The notes under the pieces: model-generated
Databases searched by the model: none
What the model was told of the DNA's origin: nothing
What the model saw: only the letters and a program-made list of their open reading frames with translations
Made by a program: the position numbers and the translations under genes
Shown: in pieces, positions 30,201 through 38,034 of the stretch
Position numbering within the stretch: position 1 is the stretch's first letter
How the letters are laid out: every line of letters starts with the position of its first letter
Source: Caprella mutica
Lineage: Eukaryota > Arthropoda > Malacostraca > Amphipoda > Caprellidae
Length of the DNA: 64,000 nucleotides
Assembly (NCBI GenBank): GCA_947561585.1
Contig: CANNZV010001032.1
Span: 562,303 to 626,302 of the forward strand
Direction of reading: 5' to 3'

Positions 30201-30506
30201 AACCTTCAAGAGTATTTCTACGTGACGTCGCCTTTGTCCGTTACGGAAGATCCGACGACTTCGGATACGACTGTTTCTGCTGATGTTGAGTATTTGGAGC
30301 TCATCTTCCCTCGGCGAAAGAGCCTCTCTGGTGCTCAACAGGTCATTCAAGAAGCGGGTTCACCGAAGTCTACGGATTGGAGCACTGCTACGGGCATCCT
30401 GGAAGAGGTTTCGGAACTGGATGAAATGACTGACAAGGTGAGAGTTCGTTACCCAATGGGATCGCAGACTCGAAGGTTTCTGCGCTTGCGCGTGGAGTCG
30501 AATTAG
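27243..30506 (+). CDS. Secreted reprolysin-like zinc metalloprotease with Calx-beta domains
   Basis: A 1087-residue protein with a signal/anchor segment (WLYPTLLAIIAGLVLADS). The catalytic domain has the zinc motif HEFAHQFGAEH at residues 194-204, fitting HExxHxxGxxH of metzincins, with the Met-turn candidate STIMSYAGSCD after it. Ig/PKD-like and Calx-beta-like segments follow (ATDATAGEPSDPGSFTLSL; VVNDIDEELPENVIVTLIS). A short calcium-type motif NADPDGDALINLQEYF precedes the C-terminus, which ends in RRFLRLRVESN, a verrucomicrobial-style C-terminal domain. Likely secreted and used to degrade extracellular protein. Substrate unknown. Confidence 0.88.
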   Translation: MPIVKPNRKLPLLKWLYPTLLAIIAGLVLADSVIDNNHAVGDQLRVYRIAVAATGEFTDYHGGTKEGAYQAIEDIIDEVNKVYEQELAVRLELVSMTGSVDPLDIIYLDPATDPYSGTLTSTQNLNQNQDDIHNIIRPGNYDLGHVFGVHADPTISSGTARTGSVGIDSIKAKGATESGTPSASNTSFIGVVIHEFAHQFGAEHTFNAFDDSATNPNSACTSALQYASTNAYEPGSGSTIMSYAGSCDLDNLQASPDSYFHAVSFEQINDHIADYPPFTTQSTGNNIPTINAGSDYTIPANTPFELTASGNDLDGDTLTYTWEQLDRGAPMQLPLFDNGAGNSPLFRSFPATSNPIRTFPRLSDLLTNSLDPGETFPTTSRDLHFRATVRDNNPAGGGLNSEDVVVSTVNTGSAFTVTSPNGGEAWTGGTSRTITWNVAGTTASPISATMVDLLMSVDGGLSFPVLLKTTQNDGTESIQMPNIDASNARLKIRGSGNIFFDFSDADFALAADPTVPGLRIQETDSASIIGEYGLSDSYLVNLYTTPSSPITLTISSGDQSEVSADNVTFSDTLPVTLSSTAAVPIYVRAVDDSDTEGLHASFISHTVTTSADASLPAGTLLPSIKVTVGDNESYPLTAVDIDSTDTMDHPTGWRNVILPSFSSRTEMNVKDETGTSNGIDLVITNPSSYSLGPSTPSGSTIPYHSPSIEAVGNTALPTNPITFKWKGLTPRNRYSVYVFAVENFGGIEIDQEITITGLGDNDPAPFTQTTTANRSLQINGSTGASSQPLETYAVDVRASAIGEIDIHIAQNGATQYVVLSGIAIQENPLPPFPVSIAATDATAGEPSDPGSFTLSLPTGEIAPTGGVSINYSIGGTADPTDDYLALSGTVMIASGQGNVVIPVTVVNDIDEELPENVIVTLISTATEGFTIADAPDNTASVTITSDEASGLQAWTAATFPLTDVLDPAKELTLWGTNADPDGDALINLQEYFYVTSPLSVTEDPTTSDTTVSADVEYLELIFPRRKSLSGAQQVIQEAGSPKSTDWSTATGILEEVSELDEMTDKVRVRYPMGSQTRRFLRLRVESN

Positions 30507-30549
30507 CGGTGGTCACAGGTAGGTTTGCTTGGTTACTCTGCGCCTACAC

Positions 30550-31386
30550 ATGAAGCGAAAGATCTTGCGACTCCTCTTCCTCTCTTCCGTCACGGTAATC
30601 GGCACCTTTACCTGTTTGGTAGGCTGCATGGTGGTGAAGCAGGACAAGATGATCTACCTGCCGCGGGCCTACTCGGGGGCGGATGAGAAGCAGTTCCAGC
30701 AGGATGGGCTTGTTTCCCTATCATTCACGCAGAAGGAAGGAAAGCAGACGGCCTATTGGCTCGCGCCGCGTTCGGGTGGGACCGGCTCTTACGTGTGGTT
30801 GGTGTTCTCCGGAAATGGTGGTTGTGCCACGGATTACCTCAGTGTGGCTCAGGCTGGGCCAGACGAATGCGGGTGGCTCTTTGTCGACTATCCAAGCTAT
30901 GGCGCTTGTGAGGGACGGCCGAATCCTGACTCGATACGTGCCAATGCCTTTGGCGCGGTGGGCGCGCTTGCTAAGTATCTAGGCGAGGCGCCTGATGAGT
31001 TGAAATCGCGATTGGGAGCGTTCGGTCATTCGCTTGGGGCAGCCGTGGCTTTGGATGCAGCTGCGGAGATGGGCCTGAAACGAGCGGTCTTGGTCTCGCC
31101 CTTCACTTCTATGAAGGACATGGCTGCACAGTATGTCACGCCGCTCTTTACGTTTCTGCTAAGGCATCGCTTTAACAATGTTTCTGCAATGAAGAAGTTC
31201 ATCGCTCAAGGTGGGACTGCTCAGATTGTCCACGGCGAACTCGATAGAGTCATCCCCTCGTCCATGGGAGAGACTCTTGCTTCAGGTGGTGGAAGCGCGT
31301 GTAAGTTTACGCGGGTGGCCGGCGCTGGTCACAATGATATCATTGCGATCGCGGAAGAGACTATTGCTGCGGCGCTGGAACGGTAG
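30550..31386 (+). CDS. Alpha/beta hydrolase lipoprotein
   Basis: From ATG 30550 the protein has 278 residues and starts with a lipoprotein signal ending in LVGC (Cys26). The alpha/beta-hydrolase fold shows WLVFSGNGGCA (oxyanion region), the nucleophile elbow GAFGHSLGAAVAL, the acid in VHGELDRVIP and the histidine in AGAGHNDII. A GTG start 21 bases upstream would spoil the signal. It resembles the BEM46/FrsA-like peptidase or esterase group. It is convergent with the ThuA-like gene, 6 bases apart. Confidence 0.85.
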   Translation: MKRKILRLLFLSSVTVIGTFTCLVGCMVVKQDKMIYLPRAYSGADEKQFQQDGLVSLSFTQKEGKQTAYWLAPRSGGTGSYVWLVFSGNGGCATDYLSVAQAGPDECGWLFVDYPSYGACEGRPNPDSIRANAFGAVGALAKYLGEAPDELKSRLGAFGHSLGAAVALDAAAEMGLKRAVLVSPFTSMKDMAAQYVTPLFTFLLRHRFNNVSAMKKFIAQGGTAQIVHGELDRVIPSSMGETLASGGGSACKFTRVAGAGHNDIIAIAEETIAAALER

Positions 31387-31392
31387 AGGGTT

Positions 31393-32211
31393 CTACTCTG
31401 CTGCGTAACCAGCAGCTGGAGTACCGTCTTCATTCAGCTGATGACTTGCCCATAGGAGACCACGGGTGACGAGATCGAGGTAGAGAGGTTCCATCATGGT
31501 TTCATTGTGATGGCCCACTGTCGTGGAGAAGACGCGGCCTTTGCCATGATCGTTGACCCAGACGCACGGGTGACGCACTTCACCGCCATTGATGGTGCCA
31601 TCAGCTAGCACTGTCGCTGTCGGCCAGACTTTCTTGACGTTGTAAAGTTCGCCTTTCGGTGTGGTCCAGAGGTAGGGGAAACCTTGCATGACGGGGTGCT
31701 TGGACTCCGTGGTACGCATGGTGATAGGGTGCTTCTTGCCGTGATTCATCGAGGTCACGCCGAGAAACTTTGGCCAGGCCTCGGTCTCGACATCCCAGTG
31801 GTAGCTGTGGGCGGTGCAATGAATGGCGACCGCGCCAAGCCCTTGCTTATGAGTCTCGGTGATGGCTTCGATGTATTTCCCGTCTGTCTCCCGCGCGAAA
31901 CAGATGTTGTAGATGACGGCGTCGTATCCCACTTGCCAGTCTTTCTCTAACAGCTTTGCGTAGCGGTGCTTATGACCGCTACCACCGGCGTGGATGACTT
32001 CGAATTCGACATTGGCTCGCTCTCCGATCGCTGCGCTGAGGATCTCTTTCTGATTGCCGTAGTCATGACAACATCCACCGGTGAACATGAGGACTTTGAG
32101 AGGGCCTTTCTTGGCCTTTCCTTCTTCAGCCGCATTGGCAGCCTGCTGCGAGAGAAAGGTGCCTGCGGTGGCTGCTGCCATGGAGAGAGGGATAAACTGA
32201 CGTCGATTCAT
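31393..32211 (-). CDS. ThuA-like domain protein, Tat-exported
   Basis: ATG at 32211 gives MNRRQFIPLSMAAATAGTFL, a twin-arginine signal; an ATG 36 bases upstream would precede it by 12 extra residues. The body is the trehalose-utilisation ThuA/type-1 glutamine-amidotransferase-like fold: VLMFTGGCCHDYGNQKEIL, YDAVIYNICFARETDG, AVAIHCTAHSYHW and VFSTTVGHHNETM. These proteins are greatly expanded in Verrucomicrobia and Planctomycetes and accompany sugar-catabolic genes. An intrinsic terminator lies about 50 bases upstream of the start, belonging to the LamG gene, so this gene probably has its own promoter there. Confidence 0.88.
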   Translation of the reverse strand: MNRRQFIPLSMAAATAGTFLSQQAANAAEEGKAKKGPLKVLMFTGGCCHDYGNQKEILSAAIGERANVEFEVIHAGGSGHKHRYAKLLEKDWQVGYDAVIYNICFARETDGKYIEAITETHKQGLGAVAIHCTAHSYHWDVETEAWPKFLGVTSMNHGKKHPITMRTTESKHPVMQGFPYLWTTPKGELYNVKKVWPTATVLADGTINGGEVRHPCVWVNDHGKGRVFSTTVGHHNETMMEPLYLDLVTRGLLWASHQLNEDGTPAAGYAAE

Positions 32212-32261
32212 GGGGTGACAATAGGTTAGGAGACGCCTCCTTAACAACCCCTAAAAGCAAA

Positions 32262-32289
32262 GAGGCGCTTCCTCGAAAGGAAGCGCCTC
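32262..32289 (-). terminator. Rho-independent terminator of the LamG gene
   Basis: An 11-base perfect stem (GAGGCGCTTCC at 32262-32272, GGAAGCGCCTC at 32279-32289) closes a 6-base loop. Read on the minus strand it comes 30 bases after the stop of the LamG gene and is followed by a T-rich run (TTTGCTTTT), as expected for an intrinsic terminator. It separates the LamG gene from the ThuA-like gene. Confidence 0.85.
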
Positions 32290-32318
32290 GGATTTACGAA
32301 ATCTAAGTTTCGAGCGTC

Positions 32319-35300
32319 TTACTTCTGAACGCCGCGGTAGAAGCCAGCTCCAAGTCCAGCGCGAGCGGCTTCAGTTTCCTCGAAAGGACCGGTCAGGTCT
32401 GCTGCGATGACTTCCCACTCGATCAAGTCCTCAGAGAACTCGATATCGTAGGTGACACCTTCAGGAACGGCGAAGCCGAACTGCCCATCTACAGAGAACG
32501 CGATCGCACCGAGAGGAAGGACTTCGCCACCTCCGCCGCCATTGTCGCTTCCAGCAGGGAACGGTGATGTCGCTAGTGTAGCGACATCTGCTGCGCTGAG
32601 CGTGGTGTTGTAGGTGGCCCAGCCGTAGACGATACTGCCTTCGCCCATGGGATCTGTATCAACGCCTGCTTGCATAAGATTGACTTCGCCAGACAAGACA
32701 ACAGCTCCGCTGGCAGTTCCCGCGGGTTCGCCATTGATGTAGATGCTGGTCTCTCCAGCAGCTGAGTCACTGACAAAGACCACATGAACATCAGTATCGA
32801 AGATAGAGGCGACTCCTTCAAAGATGTTGTCTGCCACTCCGAACTGGGTAGTGCCGAAGACGCCCAACATGTTCCACTGATCTAGCTTGAGACCCCAGAC
32901 GCTGTTCCCCGCAATAGCTGTCGAGGCCGCGCCTCGAGCAGCGTTGAACGAGAATTCGTAAGTTGCGTCACCTGACAATTCGCCAAAGTCCACGAATCCT
33001 GGAACGGTCTGTGGACCGCTTGATACGGCGACGGCGCCTAGACCCCCACGCGCTTCGGGCACTCCGAGGAACTCGACTTCAGCAATCTGCATGCTGTTGT
33101 CGTTGCCCGCGTCTTTGAGCGTCGGGAAGACCAAGCGATAGGCCACATAAGGAGTCGAGTTCTCGAAGCTTATCTCTTGATGGAACAGAGCTGTCGTGAT
33201 CGGCGCGGCAGCATCTTGATTGCGTTCGTCAGGCAATGCTAGATCACCTTCGGAAATGATCTCAAACGGACCCTCTGGGCCCGTGGCGGAACCGCTGAGC
33301 TGGTAGCTTGCTGGATCGCGGGCAAGATTGTCATTTGCCGAGTAGAGACGCAGTCCGCTGACGACGGTGGCACCTGCGCTTGGCGTCACAATGAAGCCAG
33401 AGTTGAGGTCGAGGAAGTTGAGGTGCTTGGCCGCAAGATCATCAATGACATGGCTAATGACTTCGCCAGCGGGAGGGGCTCCGGCATCACCATCGCCATC
33501 ATTCTCACCATCAATTCTAACAAGAGCATCTCCAGGAGCGGTGACATCTTGAGGTTCGATAGGAGTGACGGGTGTGGTCGCCGTTTCACCTGGATTGGCG
33601 AAGAGGAACTCGACCTCGGACTCCGCGAGTTCGCGTGAGTAGATCTGAACATCGTCGATGATTCCAGTGAAACCAAAGCCGCCGTTCAAGGCACCGATCT
33701 GAATGACCGATGGAGCCACATCTTCATAGCCATTGCCCTCTTCTAACTCATTGACGAGCACACCGTCTACGTAGAGGCGAGTGCGAGTAGAGCCTAACTC
33801 TAGCCCATTAGCATCGAGTTGAGTGATGACGACGTGATGCGTCTGTCCCACGGAAAGCACGGGATCTGTCTCAATTTCTGGGGCTTCTTGAACGAACCAC
33901 AGGAGCGGGTTTGTGTCTCCCACAGCATTGGTCGCGAGGGCGAAGGGATCTCCTGCTCCGGTGCCTTTGGCCAGAAGCATGGAGGCTCCGACATCGGCCG
34001 CATCTGCCTGAATCCACATGGAAACTGTGAGATTCTGTAGTGAGGGAATGCTAGCTCCGGCATCAAGTTGGCCAAAGCCGCCACCAGCGGTCGCCTCGCC
34101 TCCATCGCTGAAGCGGACACCAGTTCCTGTTGCTAGGCCATCTGCTTGCAGGGCAAAGGAACCGCCTCCATTGGCGCCGTAGGTGCCATTGTAACGCTGT
34201 CCTGAAGCATCGGTCATGACCGTGCCGTCAGTCTCATCCATTGGGTAGTGGGCTACAAGTCCTGAAGGATTCGTGACTCTAGCAGTCACATTGAGTGTGA
34301 TGCTAGCTTCGCCGCCATCATTGCTCATGATTTCGATGCCAGCTTCGAATAGGCCAGATTGTTCATTGGGATCAAACTCGACGACGATCACGCCTTCCTC
34401 AGCGGAGGCTAGCGTTTCAGGGAAAGACACCACCGTGTAGAAGTCCTTCTCAGGACCGGTAGGTGTCACGCTTGAGATGGTGAGGTCTTTGGTATCACCA
34501 CTGTTGAAGACCACAATGCGACGAGTCTGCACAGAGAGGTCATTGCCCAAATCTCCGAACGTGTTGCGGGTCGATACAGTTGCATTGGGATCATCAAACA
34601 AGATGAGCGGAAAGCCTTCTGCTGTGGGGCCGCCTAGAGATTCGATCTCGACGTCTGACATCTTGCCTTCGCGGATCTGCACGCTGTTTACATACCAGCC
34701 GACATTCTCATCACCGTTGTCAGCAAAGAGAATGGAATACTCGTCTAACAAGGCACGGCGAGGTTGATCGATGCTAGTCTGTACCCAGTCGATCAGTTTG
34801 ATGCCATTGGCATACTTCGTCACGACCGGTGGATCCGCTGCGAGATCGACGGCAAAGACCATACGGTACCATTCGCCAGCTTCGATCTTACTGCCATCAG
34901 GGAATCCGTGGTAACCGCCGCCGCCTTGGCCAACGGTTCCATTCTGCCAGAAGAAATCACCGTCTCCTGAATTAGGAATTGTCCCGTTCGCTCCAGGACG
35001 CGGCGAGTCGATCTGAATGATGCCGCCAGCACCAGACGCATCAGGTGCAACCATCACGTCCATGAGGAGCGTGTATTGATTCACTCTGGTCCCGCCACCA
35101 TTCGGCTCGATGCCGTGATACATGACGTAGCCAACATCCGCTCCGTTGCCTTCGGGCTTGGGGACAAACATCACATCAGCAGGCACGCCGTTGATGTCTG
35201 GCACGCTGAGAGAAGTCGTGGTGCCAAACTCGGTAGTGGCCGTGAGACTGTCACGGAGGAACTCCATGTCACGTCCTGTGCTAGCGACGAGGTCGCCATT

Positions 35301-36455
35301 GTCGAAATCCCACTGACCCGTCACCGTGGTGACACCTTCGCCAGGAGAGATTTCAAATTCCCATGATTTATCGAAACTGCGTCCTGCAGTGTCTTCATAA
35401 ACGACTCTCACCGTAGTGGAGAGATCATCACGTGCTGGATTTGGCTGATAAGCGATGCTTGTCTGGCCAGCCGAGTTTGAAATGTCAGCGTCGCCTGTGA
35501 CCTCACGGTCATTGACAAAGAGCTGCACAGAATTGGCCACGACGACGGCTTCGGAGTCTACTAGCAAGATTTCAATCTTGTCCGTGGCAGGGATGCCACG
35601 GGAACCAGGCTGAGGTCGGCTTTCTGCAACGTATGGATGATTGTGATTCGTTGCCGTGCTGCGCTGGAAGGCTTTGATCGACCGCTCATCTTCGAGGTCA
35701 TTGATGAGGATCTTGTCACCAGTGGCTGAATCGACTGAATACCATTCTAGTCCTGCGCCAGCACTTTTCTGAATGTAGATGAGTCTGAAGGGATACAGAC
35801 CATCTGTGGGCGCGGTGAAGGTGAAAGTGTAATCATCCGGGACGGACTCGAACTGCGGGGCATCCGGTGATCTTGCGAATTCGCCTAACTTGGTAGCTAA
35901 GAACTCGTTCGCGTTGGTATCGGAATAGACAGCGAAGTTGTCGTCGTCACCGCCGCCTGCGGCGTCCGTTCTTTCGATCCAGACCTGGCCACCAAAGGTG
36001 TGCTCACCGGCGGTCAATTCGAGGAAGGTAGAAACTTCCGTGGTGAAGTTGGTCGTGTGCGCAGTCGCTCCTGGAATGCCGGGGAAGAGTGCATTGGGAT
36101 TGAAATTGGTGATCGGGCCACCTCCCTCTTCTGGGTCGCCATTGACGTCTTCGACCAAGGCTTCCTTCTCAAAGTTGATCAAATCGACCGAGAATGAGCC
36201 ATCAGCGTTGGTCCCTGCGGCAGCTTCGTTCGCGGCGTCTATCAGAGTGCCATTGAGCTGGAAGATGCCTCGGCTTAGGATGGTCGGTAGCCCTTGGCCA
36301 TCTTCTGCAGACGGTGCCTGCACGGAGCGGACTCGGAATCCTGGATCGCGGCCACTGCCTGCGGGACCGGGAACCGACTCAGGGATGTCAACGGCGGCAG
36401 CCGGCAAGGCCATCGCTAGAAGCGAAGCTAAAATGGAGCAGTAGTTTGTTTTCAT
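32319..36455 (-). CDS. Giant secreted LamG/concanavalin-like domain protein
   Basis: ATG at 36455 gives MKTNYCSILASLLAMALPAAA, a good signal peptide; an upstream in-frame ATG would bury it. The protein is about 1378 residues. Near the middle is a choice-of-anchor-like segment (KDLTISSVTPTGPEKDFYTV; VIVVEFDPNEQSGLF), then a LamG/concanavalin fold (GLVAHYPMDETDGTVMTDAS; LYVDGVLVNELEEGNGY; GIIDDVQIYSRELAESEVEF). A second carbohydrate-binding-like region precedes a glycine-rich linker (NGGGGGEVLPLG) and a C-terminal domain ending in GFYRGVQK, frequent in Verrucomicrobia. Glycan binding or cell-surface adhesion is likely; no catalytic motif is recognised. A strong terminator follows. Confidence 0.8.
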   Translation of the reverse strand: MKTNYCSILASLLAMALPAAAVDIPESVPGPAGSGRDPGFRVRSVQAPSAEDGQGLPTILSRGIFQLNGTLIDAANEAAAGTNADGSFSVDLINFEKEALVEDVNGDPEEGGGPITNFNPNALFPGIPGATAHTTNFTTEVSTFLELTAGEHTFGGQVWIERTDAAGGGDDDNFAVYSDTNANEFLATKLGEFARSPDAPQFESVPDDYTFTFTAPTDGLYPFRLIYIQKSAGAGLEWYSVDSATGDKILINDLEDERSIKAFQRSTATNHNHPYVAESRPQPGSRGIPATDKIEILLVDSEAVVVANSVQLFVNDREVTGDADISNSAGQTSIAYQPNPARDDLSTTVRVVYEDTAGRSFDKSWEFEISPGEGVTTVTGQWDFDNGDLVASTGRDMEFLRDSLTATTEFGTTTSLSVPDINGVPADVMFVPKPEGNGADVGYVMYHGIEPNGGGTRVNQYTLLMDVMVAPDASGAGGIIQIDSPRPGANGTIPNSGDGDFFWQNGTVGQGGGGYHGFPDGSKIEAGEWYRMVFAVDLAADPPVVTKYANGIKLIDWVQTSIDQPRRALLDEYSILFADNGDENVGWYVNSVQIREGKMSDVEIESLGGPTAEGFPLILFDDPNATVSTRNTFGDLGNDLSVQTRRIVVFNSGDTKDLTISSVTPTGPEKDFYTVVSFPETLASAEEGVIVVEFDPNEQSGLFEAGIEIMSNDGGEASITLNVTARVTNPSGLVAHYPMDETDGTVMTDASGQRYNGTYGANGGGSFALQADGLATGTGVRFSDGGEATAGGGFGQLDAGASIPSLQNLTVSMWIQADAADVGASMLLAKGTGAGDPFALATNAVGDTNPLLWFVQEAPEIETDPVLSVGQTHHVVITQLDANGLELGSTRTRLYVDGVLVNELEEGNGYEDVAPSVIQIGALNGGFGFTGIIDDVQIYSRELAESEVEFLFANPGETATTPVTPIEPQDVTAPGDALVRIDGENDGDGDAGAPPAGEVISHVIDDLAAKHLNFLDLNSGFIVTPSAGATVVSGLRLYSANDNLARDPASYQLSGSATGPEGPFEIISEGDLALPDERNQDAAAPITTALFHQEISFENSTPYVAYRLVFPTLKDAGNDNSMQIAEVEFLGVPEARGGLGAVAVSSGPQTVPGFVDFGELSGDATYEFSFNAARGAASTAIAGNSVWGLKLDQWNMLGVFGTTQFGVADNIFEGVASIFDTDVHVVFVSDSAAGETSIYINGEPAGTASGAVVLSGEVNLMQAGVDTDPMGEGSIVYGWATYNTTLSAADVATLATSPFPAGSDNGGGGGEVLPLGAIAFSVDGQFGFAVPEGVTYDIEFSEDLIEWEVIAADLTGPFEETEAARAGLGAGFYRGVQK

Positions 36456-36509
36456 ACGATTGGATAGCAGCATAGATCGTGCCGCTGATGACAATGGTCT
36501 AGAGAAGAG

Positions 36510-36527
36510 ATTGTCTTTGTAGACAAT
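36510..36527. repeat. Small inverted repeat in the LamG/sulfatase divergent promoter region
   Basis: ATTGTCT and AGACAAT form a perfect 7-base inverted repeat around TTGT, 20 bases upstream of the sulfatase ATG. It may be an operator for the divergent pair, or coincidence. No clear -35/-10 pair could be assigned here. Confidence 0.3.
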
Positions 36528-36546
36528 TTCCACTTAGGCTCAGCTT

Positions 36547-37962
36547 ATGAGGTTCTTACTTCTCCTTGGTCTTGCTACATTTACCTTAAATTTATCGTTG
36601 TTGGGAGCATCTCCAAACATCGTTCTTATCATGGTGGACGACATGGGCTACGGGGATCCTGGATGCTACAATCCTAATTCTAAAATCCCTACTCCGCACA
36701 TTGACTCACTCGCCTCTCAAGGCATGCGATTCATGGACGCTCATGCGCCGGGGCCTCTCTGTCACATGTCTCGCTATGGCTTGCTCACGGGACAGTATCC
36801 ATTTCGCACAGACGTGAGACGCTGGCCAAATCACGCCTTGATTCAGAAGGATCAGACGACCATTGCCTCTCTACTCAAGCAGCAAGGTTACCACACAGAG
36901 ATGGTAGGCAAATGGCATCTGGGCTTCGAGGAGAACGGGTATGAGAACCCTTTGCCGGGTGGTCCGGTCGATGTCGGTTTTCATAGTTACTTCGGCATTC
37001 GAGCATCGACTGACATTCCTCCCTATTTCTATATCAAGGATCGCCAAGCGGTGATGCCGCCCACTCTTGAGATCGCAGCCCGCGCGACCGAAGGTTGGTC
37101 CCCTATTCAGGGCGAGTTCTGGAGGGAAGGGCTCATTTCTCCGGACCTTCAATTGGAGGCTGTGCTTCCCCGTTTCACTGAAGAAGCCGTGGCAGCCATT
37201 GACAAACATGCTAAGAAATCAAGCGAACAACCGTTGATGCTCTACCTTGCGTATCCGGCACCTCACACCCCCTGGCTTCCGGCGACTGAGTATGTGGGTA
37301 AGAGTAAGGCGAGTCTCTACGGTGACTTCATGGTCATGGTGGACGCCATGATAGGCAAGGTGTTAGATAAACTAGAGCAGTCTGAGATGCGTGACGATAC
37401 GATTGTCATCTTCACTGCGGACAATGGACCTGTCTGGTATGAGGAAGACACGGTGCGCTTTGGACACGATTCTTGTGGCCCTTTGCGAGGGATGAAGGCC
37501 GACGCTTGGGAGGCAGGTCATCGCATGCCCTTCATCGTGCGTTGGCCAGGTCAGGTGCAGCCTGGATCCATGAGTGCCCAGACGATTTGTTTCACTGATC
37601 TGTTAGCGACATTTGCCACGATCACGGGGTATCCTCGTCAAGCCCACGAAGGTCCAGACAGCTACGATTTCACGGACGTCTTGTTAGGCAAACGCGATGA
37701 TACGAAACCAGTTCGGCCAGCCTTGGCCATGCGATCCGGCAGCGGCTTCATGACGGTAAGAGTCGGAGACTGGAAACTAATCGAAGGTCTCGGCTCAGGT
37801 GGATTCACCAAACCTAACCGGATCAAGCCGAAGGATGGGGAGGCTCCTGGCCAACTCTACAATCTCAGAGATGATCTTGGCGAAACGAAGAATCTCTACG
37901 CTGAGAAGCCAGAGATTGTGGCTAGGCTCAGCAAGACCCTTGCTGAAATCGCAAATCGTTAA
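36547..37962 (+). CDS. Sulfatase with non-canonical modification motif CHMSR
   Basis: Exported arylsulfatase-family protein of 471 residues: signal MRFLLLLGLATFTLNLSLLG, metal-binding NIVLIMVDDMGYGDPG, then LCHMSRYGLLTGQ with the residue to be oxidised to formylglycine at Cys72. Further family blocks are MVGKWHLGF, YLAYPAPHTPWLP and VIFTADNGPVWYE. The usual recognition motif is C-x-P/A-x-R; here the third position is Met (CAC ATG TCT CGC read directly). The downstream consensus LLTG is intact. Likely acts on sulfated polysaccharides. It is divergent from the LamG gene with 91 bases between starts. No sulfatase-maturation gene is in the window. Confidence 0.9.
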   Translation: MRFLLLLGLATFTLNLSLLGASPNIVLIMVDDMGYGDPGCYNPNSKIPTPHIDSLASQGMRFMDAHAPGPLCHMSRYGLLTGQYPFRTDVRRWPNHALIQKDQTTIASLLKQQGYHTEMVGKWHLGFEENGYENPLPGGPVDVGFHSYFGIRASTDIPPYFYIKDRQAVMPPTLEIAARATEGWSPIQGEFWREGLISPDLQLEAVLPRFTEEAVAAIDKHAKKSSEQPLMLYLAYPAPHTPWLPATEYVGKSKASLYGDFMVMVDAMIGKVLDKLEQSEMRDDTIVIFTADNGPVWYEEDTVRFGHDSCGPLRGMKADAWEAGHRMPFIVRWPGQVQPGSMSAQTICFTDLLATFATITGYPRQAHEGPDSYDFTDVLLGKRDDTKPVRPALAMRSGSGFMTVRVGDWKLIEGLGSGGFTKPNRIKPKDGEAPGQLYNLRDDLGETKNLYAEKPEIVARLSKTLAEIANR

Positions 37963-38034
37963 GATTGCTTTTGTCAATGATACCTCAAACGGTATCGATA
38001 TGCCTTATGATGTGGACTCGGCCAGCTTGCGCGC

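Noticed and set aside
35938..36444. Plus-strand open frame opposite the LamG gene
   Set aside because: Antisense to a conserved signal peptide and domain region, low-complexity serine/proline composition, no recognisable domain.
37979..37996. GATACC...GGTATC hairpin after the sulfatase gene as terminator
   Set aside because: Only six base pairs and no T-run after it.
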